Part shown: one piece after another, positions 52,201 to 55,155 of the stretch
Numbering within the stretch: the first letter of the stretch is position 1
Layout of the letters: each line of letters starts with the position of its first letter
Made by a program: the position numbers and the translations under genes
Assembly (NCBI GenBank): GCA_017449135.1
Contig: JAFSKE010000124.1
Location: forward strand, 1-55,155
Origin: Synergistaceae bacterium
GTDB lineage: Bacteria; Synergistota; Synergistia; Synergistales; Aminobacteriaceae
Length of the DNA: 55,155 nt
Direction of reading: 5' to 3'
The notes under the pieces: generated by a model
What the model saw: only the letters and a program-made list of their open reading frames with translations
Database searches by the model: none
What the model was told of the DNA's origin: nothing

Positions 52201-53309
52201 TTGGAAAATTCATAAAATCTGCGGGCTGGCCAAGAATTATAATTGCTGCGTTCCTGCTGGGATTATTTATTGCTGCTCCGTTTGTCGGAGTTAATATTTA
52301 CACTTCATTCAATAATACTCTTGTAAGATTCGGAATGAACGGCATAATGGTTTTAGCGATGATTCCAATGGTTCAGGCAGGCTGCGGATTAAATTTCGGT
52401 TTGCCTTTGGGAATCATTGCGGGTTTGCTCGGTGCGACACTCTCAATCGAACTTAACACGCAGATTCTTGAATGGCTCGTTAAATTTGGAACTCAATATA
52501 AATATCTTTCATTTTTGAGTCAGGAATTTGTTACAGCTTACAGACAGCCAATAGGGTTTGCTTCGGCAATAATAATCGCAATTCCTATCGCCGCAGTTTT
52601 AGGCTGGTTCTACGGAAAATTGTTAAACCGTGTCAAAGGCGACGAAATGATGATTGCAACTTACGTTGGTTTTTCGTCAGTTTCGTTTATGTGCATTGCA
52701 TGGCTTCTGCTTCCTTATAAACACCCTACAATGGTATGGGGATATGCAGGCCGGGGATTGAGAACTACAATAAGCGTTGAAGGTTACTGGCTTAGAATTT
52801 TGAATGACGCTTTAGCAATCGACGTAAACGAACATTTAAGAATCCCTACAGGAATGTTGATTTTCTTTGCTGTAACGGCGGTTATAGTTTGGATTTTCAT
52901 GAGAACGAAAACGGGAACTGCTTTAACTGCTGTCGGCTCAAATCCCGAATTTGCCCGTGCTTCAGGCGTAAACGTTGACAGAATGCGTACAATCTCTGTC
53001 GTGATGTCAACAATTTTGGGAGCAGTCGGAATTATAGTTTATGAACAGAGTTTCGGATTTATTCAGCTTTATATGGGGCCGTTCTATATGGCATTGCCGG
53101 CAGTAGCTTCAATTTTGCTGGGCGGTGCAAGCGTAAACAAAGCCAGCATATTAAACGTAATAATCGGAACATTTTTGTTTCAGGGAATTTTGACAATGAC
53201 ACCTTCAGTTTTCAACAGTGTATTTCAAACGGACATGTCAGAAGTTATAAGATTAATCGTGAGTAACGGAATGATTCTGTATGCTCTTACAAGAAAGGTG
53301 CGTGCGTAA
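52197..53309 (+). CDS. ABC permease 1 (RbsC/nucleoside type)
   Basis: A 370-aa BPD_transp_2 permease with about nine helices; GCGLNFGLPLGIIAGLLGA in the N-terminal half and FARASGVNVDRMRTISVVMS followed by GGASVNKASI in the C-terminal half are typical. It overlaps the ATPase gene by 4 nt. Confidence 0.92.
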   Translation: MIGKFIKSAGWPRIIIAAFLLGLFIAAPFVGVNIYTSFNNTLVRFGMNGIMVLAMIPMVQAGCGLNFGLPLGIIAGLLGATLSIELNTQILEWLVKFGTQYKYLSFLSQEFVTAYRQPIGFASAIIIAIPIAAVLGWFYGKLLNRVKGDEMMIATYVGFSSVSFMCIAWLLLPYKHPTMVWGYAGRGLRTTISVEGYWLRILNDALAIDVNEHLRIPTGMLIFFAVTAVIVWIFMRTKTGTALTAVGSNPEFARASGVNVDRMRTISVVMSTILGAVGIIVYEQSFGFIQLYMGPFYMALPAVASILLGGASVNKASILNVIIGTFLFQGILTMTPSVFNSVFQTDMSEVIRLIVSNGMILYALTRKVRA

Positions 53310-53310
53310 A

Positions 53311-54477
53311 ATGATTCGTAAATTTTTCGACATAGTAGCTAATAACGCAGTGCCTGCAATTTTCATTTTGATTTCAGCGTTTGCAATTCCTTTAAGCGGA
53401 TTTTCAGCAAGTTATTTAGTTCAGGAATTATTAACACGAATCGGCCGAAATTCATTTTTGATTTTGTCATTGTTAATTCCAATCATGGCCGGAATGGGAT
53501 TAAATTTCGGAATGGTTTTAGGAGCAATGGCAGGGCAGATCGGATTATTATTTATCTGCGACTGGGGCGTTGTAGGAATCCCCGGAATGGTTTTAGCGTG
53601 TTTAATCGGAACTCCGATAGCAATCGTACTCGGAATTTTCTGCGGACATATTCTTAATCGTGCTAAAGGCCGTGAAATGGTTACGTCATATATTCTGGGA
53701 TTTTTCATTAACGGCGTTTATCAAATGGTCGTGTTATATCTCATGGGCTGGGTAATTCCGATAACGAATCCGACGTTATTATTATCTCGCGGCTACGGTG
53801 TCAGAAATGCCGTAAGCCTTATGGGAATCAGGGGCGTTCTTGATAATTTGCTTCCTACTGTTATAGCAGGAACTGAAGGTGCGAAACAATTTTTGAACGT
53901 CAACGGTGCTAATACATATTTGTTATTACAAATTCCATGTCTTGACGGTGCAATCAGGCTTCCACTTGCGACATTCATAATTATTGCTCTGTTCTGTGCT
54001 TTCATAATCTGGTTCAGAAAAACGAAATTGGGACAGGATATGCGTGCAATCGGACAGGATCAGGGAGTTTCACACAGTTCAGGAATCCCAGTAAACCGAA
54101 CGAGAATTATAGCAATCGTAATTTCGACAGTGTTAGCATGTTACGGGCAGATAATTTATTTGCAGAACATGGGAACTCTTAACACTTATAACAGTCATGA
54201 TCAGGCCGGAATGTTCTCAATCGCTGCGTTGTTAATCGGCGGTGCAAGCGTCTCACGTGCAAGTATTGCAAATGTTTTTGTCGGAGTAATTTTATTCCAT
54301 TTAATGTTTATAGTTGCTCCAATGGCAGGAAAAAATTTAATCGGCGAGGCTCAAATCGGCGAATATTTCAGAGTGTTTGTGTCTTACGGAATTATTGCAT
54401 TGGCTTTAGTCCTTCATGCCTGGAAAAGAAATCGCGAACGTGAAGCTGCCCGTAGAAGTATGAGAGGTGATAAATAA
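53311..54477 (+). CDS. ABC permease 2 (RbsC/nucleoside type)
   Basis: A 388-aa permease related to permease 1: GMGLNFGMVLGAMAGQIGLL, SHSSGIPVNRTRIIAIVIST, GGASVSRASIANVFVG. I choose ATG 53311, 1 nt after the preceding stop and 11 nt after AGAAAGGTG. Two different permeases per operon mean a heterodimeric channel. Confidence 0.92.
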   Translation: MIRKFFDIVANNAVPAIFILISAFAIPLSGFSASYLVQELLTRIGRNSFLILSLLIPIMAGMGLNFGMVLGAMAGQIGLLFICDWGVVGIPGMVLACLIGTPIAIVLGIFCGHILNRAKGREMVTSYILGFFINGVYQMVVLYLMGWVIPITNPTLLLSRGYGVRNAVSLMGIRGVLDNLLPTVIAGTEGAKQFLNVNGANTYLLLQIPCLDGAIRLPLATFIIIALFCAFIIWFRKTKLGQDMRAIGQDQGVSHSSGIPVNRTRIIAIVISTVLACYGQIIYLQNMGTLNTYNSHDQAGMFSIAALLIGGASVSRASIANVFVGVILFHLMFIVAPMAGKNLIGEAQIGEYFRVFVSYGIIALALVLHAWKRNREREAARRSMRGDK

Positions 54478-54869
54478 TGTTCGTAGCATTTTTGAAATTT
54501 TTAATGCGTTGGTTTCAAAGGCTTGTGCTTGTTGCAGCGTTAATTGCGTTGGGAATATGGCTGTTTTATATCGGTCGTGAACATCAAATTTTCCTCGATA
54601 ATAAAACATTCGGGGATTTCAAAGCTCTTGAACAGGTCAATGTCAGCATAAACAACGGCGAAACTGTCGAATTAATGCCTCGTGAAAGAGACATGAAAAA
54701 AGTTGTAGGGCCTAAATTTGAAATCAAAGCAGAAGTTTTTGACGATAAAGGCGAAATTTCAAACACAATCACAAAGACAATAAATTTATGTTTCAGCAAG
54801 GACATTATGATTAATCTTCCTGCATTTGCCGGAGGAGCTGAGAATTTTATCGTTCCTTCTCCGAAATAA
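54477..54869 (+). CDS. Small membrane protein of the importer operon (DUF6672-like)
   Basis: A 130-aa protein with one N-terminal membrane helix (LVLVAALIALGIWLFYIG, 16-33) and an extracytoplasmic beta-rich domain (LEQVNVSINNGETVELMPRE, EIKAEVFDDKGEIS). It overlaps permease 2 by 1 nt. I recall similar small proteins at the end of DUF3798 importer operons (DUF6672), but cannot confirm the family. Function unknown. Confidence 0.7.
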   Translation: MFVAFLKFLMRWFQRLVLVAALIALGIWLFYIGREHQIFLDNKTFGDFKALEQVNVSINNGETVELMPRERDMKKVVGPKFEIKAEVFDDKGEISNTITKTINLCFSKDIMINLPAFAGGAENFIVPSPK

Positions 54870-54881
54870 CTCCTGTGTATC

Positions 54882-54928
54882 ACACCTCCGCCTCTTCAAG
54901 GCACTTCCCAGCAAGCGGAGAGGCAACA
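54882..54928. repeat. Palindromic repeat beside the IS end (element D)
   Basis: ACACCTCCG, GCCT-cttca-AGGC, CACTTCCCAGCAAGCGGAGAGG. Same family as element A, here intergenic, ending about 20 nt before the IS30 terminal sequence. Confidence 0.75.
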
Positions 54929-54947
54929 CGCTACTGTCGGCAGATTG

Positions 54948-55155
54948 TCAAGTAAGTGCAACACCATGAGGGTGGAAAACTTGAGCTGGAGTTTTCCATC
55001 CCAAGCACTTACGAGGACGGTTATTAAGTAAATCTACAACTTTTTGCAAATCATCATCGCTCAAAGACAAAAAATCAAAGCCTTTTGGAAAGAAGAAACG
55101 AAGTAAACCATTGGTATTTTCATTAGTTCCACGTTCCCACGGAGCATGCGGTTTT
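54948..55155 (-). mobile_element. IS30-family transposase, C-terminal part
   Basis: The reverse strand reads KPHAPWERGTNENTNGLLRF, FFPKGFDFLSLSDDDLQKVV and LLNNRPRKCLGWKTPAQVF, ending at TGA 54950-54948. HAPWERGTNEN contains the last catalytic Glu of the IS30 DDE domain. The N-terminal part is beyond the window. GTTGCACTTACTTGACAATC at the end of the gene looks like the right inverted repeat. Confidence 0.92.

Noticed and set aside
1-55155. tRNA or rRNA genes
   Set aside because: I looked through all intergenic gaps and found no cloverleaf with a TTCRA arm and no rRNA-like sequence; the gaps are mostly too short.

Overview
The window is an AT-rich bacterial chromosome segment, densely packed and mostly housekeeping, from an anaerobic and probably gut- or rumen-associated bacterium. 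Gene content and protein style (a RecA with the P-loop GPEGSGKTT, GatCAB, an oxygen-independent sulfatase-maturase, fliW-csrA, a DUF3798-type ABC importer, secreted flavoproteins) suggest the phylum Synergistota. That placement is inference from style, not a phylogeny. TTG starts are common, Shine-Dalgarno boxes usually sit 8-12 nt from the start across a T-rich spacer, and many promoters look like extended -10 boxes (TGnTATAAT) with no clear -35.

Layout. 1-1764 (-): a lipoate operon (lipoate ligase, GcvH-like protein, radical SAM protein cut by the window edge). 1822-3741 (+): secreted FAD oxidoreductase, convergent with recA and a PepSY protein (-). 5390-12243 (+): a cation symporter, ilvB-ilvN and gatC-gatA-gatB. 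12367-15780 (+): TetR regulator, sulfatase and sulfatase maturase. 15809-22015 (-): secA, a secreted DUF3857-like protein, argS and an FtsB/DivIC-like protein. 22016-22788: two tandem copies of a small module, each encoding a 40-residue membrane peptide behind an almost identical leader; this is the most unusual locus. 22789-25878 (-): a large protein with Sm-like, cold-shock-like and HEPN-like regions. 25897-37811: purine biosynthesis (purL; then fliW-csrA-purE-purM-purN/cyclohydrolase-AICAR transformylase-relB-hydrolase-purD, all -), interrupted by a + strand zinc-ribbon/HNH cluster. 38081-45948 (+): a membrane TPR protein, a LUD protein, an asparaginase-like pseudoenzyme, der, an NfeD-type protease and a LamG repeat protein. 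45958-48200 (-): polar amino acid ABC importer. 48344-49133 (+): UPF0175/DUF3368 toxin-antitoxin pair. 49187-54869 (+): DUF3798 importer operon. 54882-55155: a palindromic repeat and the 3' end of an IS30-family transposase (-).

How the genes fit together. The purine cluster covers several steps to IMP. Its AICAR transformylase lacks the usual PurH cyclohydrolase domain, and a PurO/PF07826-like cyclohydrolase is instead fused to PurN, so the last two steps are split in an unusual way. Sulfatase and maturase form a substrate-enzyme pair. GcvH and the ligase form an acceptor-modifier pair, which makes the co-transcribed radical SAM protein a candidate lipoate-related enzyme.

Two signals stand out beyond ordinary annotation. 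First, the tandem 40-aa peptide modules have features of type I toxin-antitoxin loci: a small hydrophobic peptide, a sequestered ribosome binding site, 5'/3' end complementarity and a convergent antisense promoter. Second, a family of palindromic repeats is inserted in frame in coding sequences (twice in purL, once as a composite in the TPR protein) in different orientations and reading frames, much like Rickettsia palindromic elements; another copy lies beside the IS30 end.
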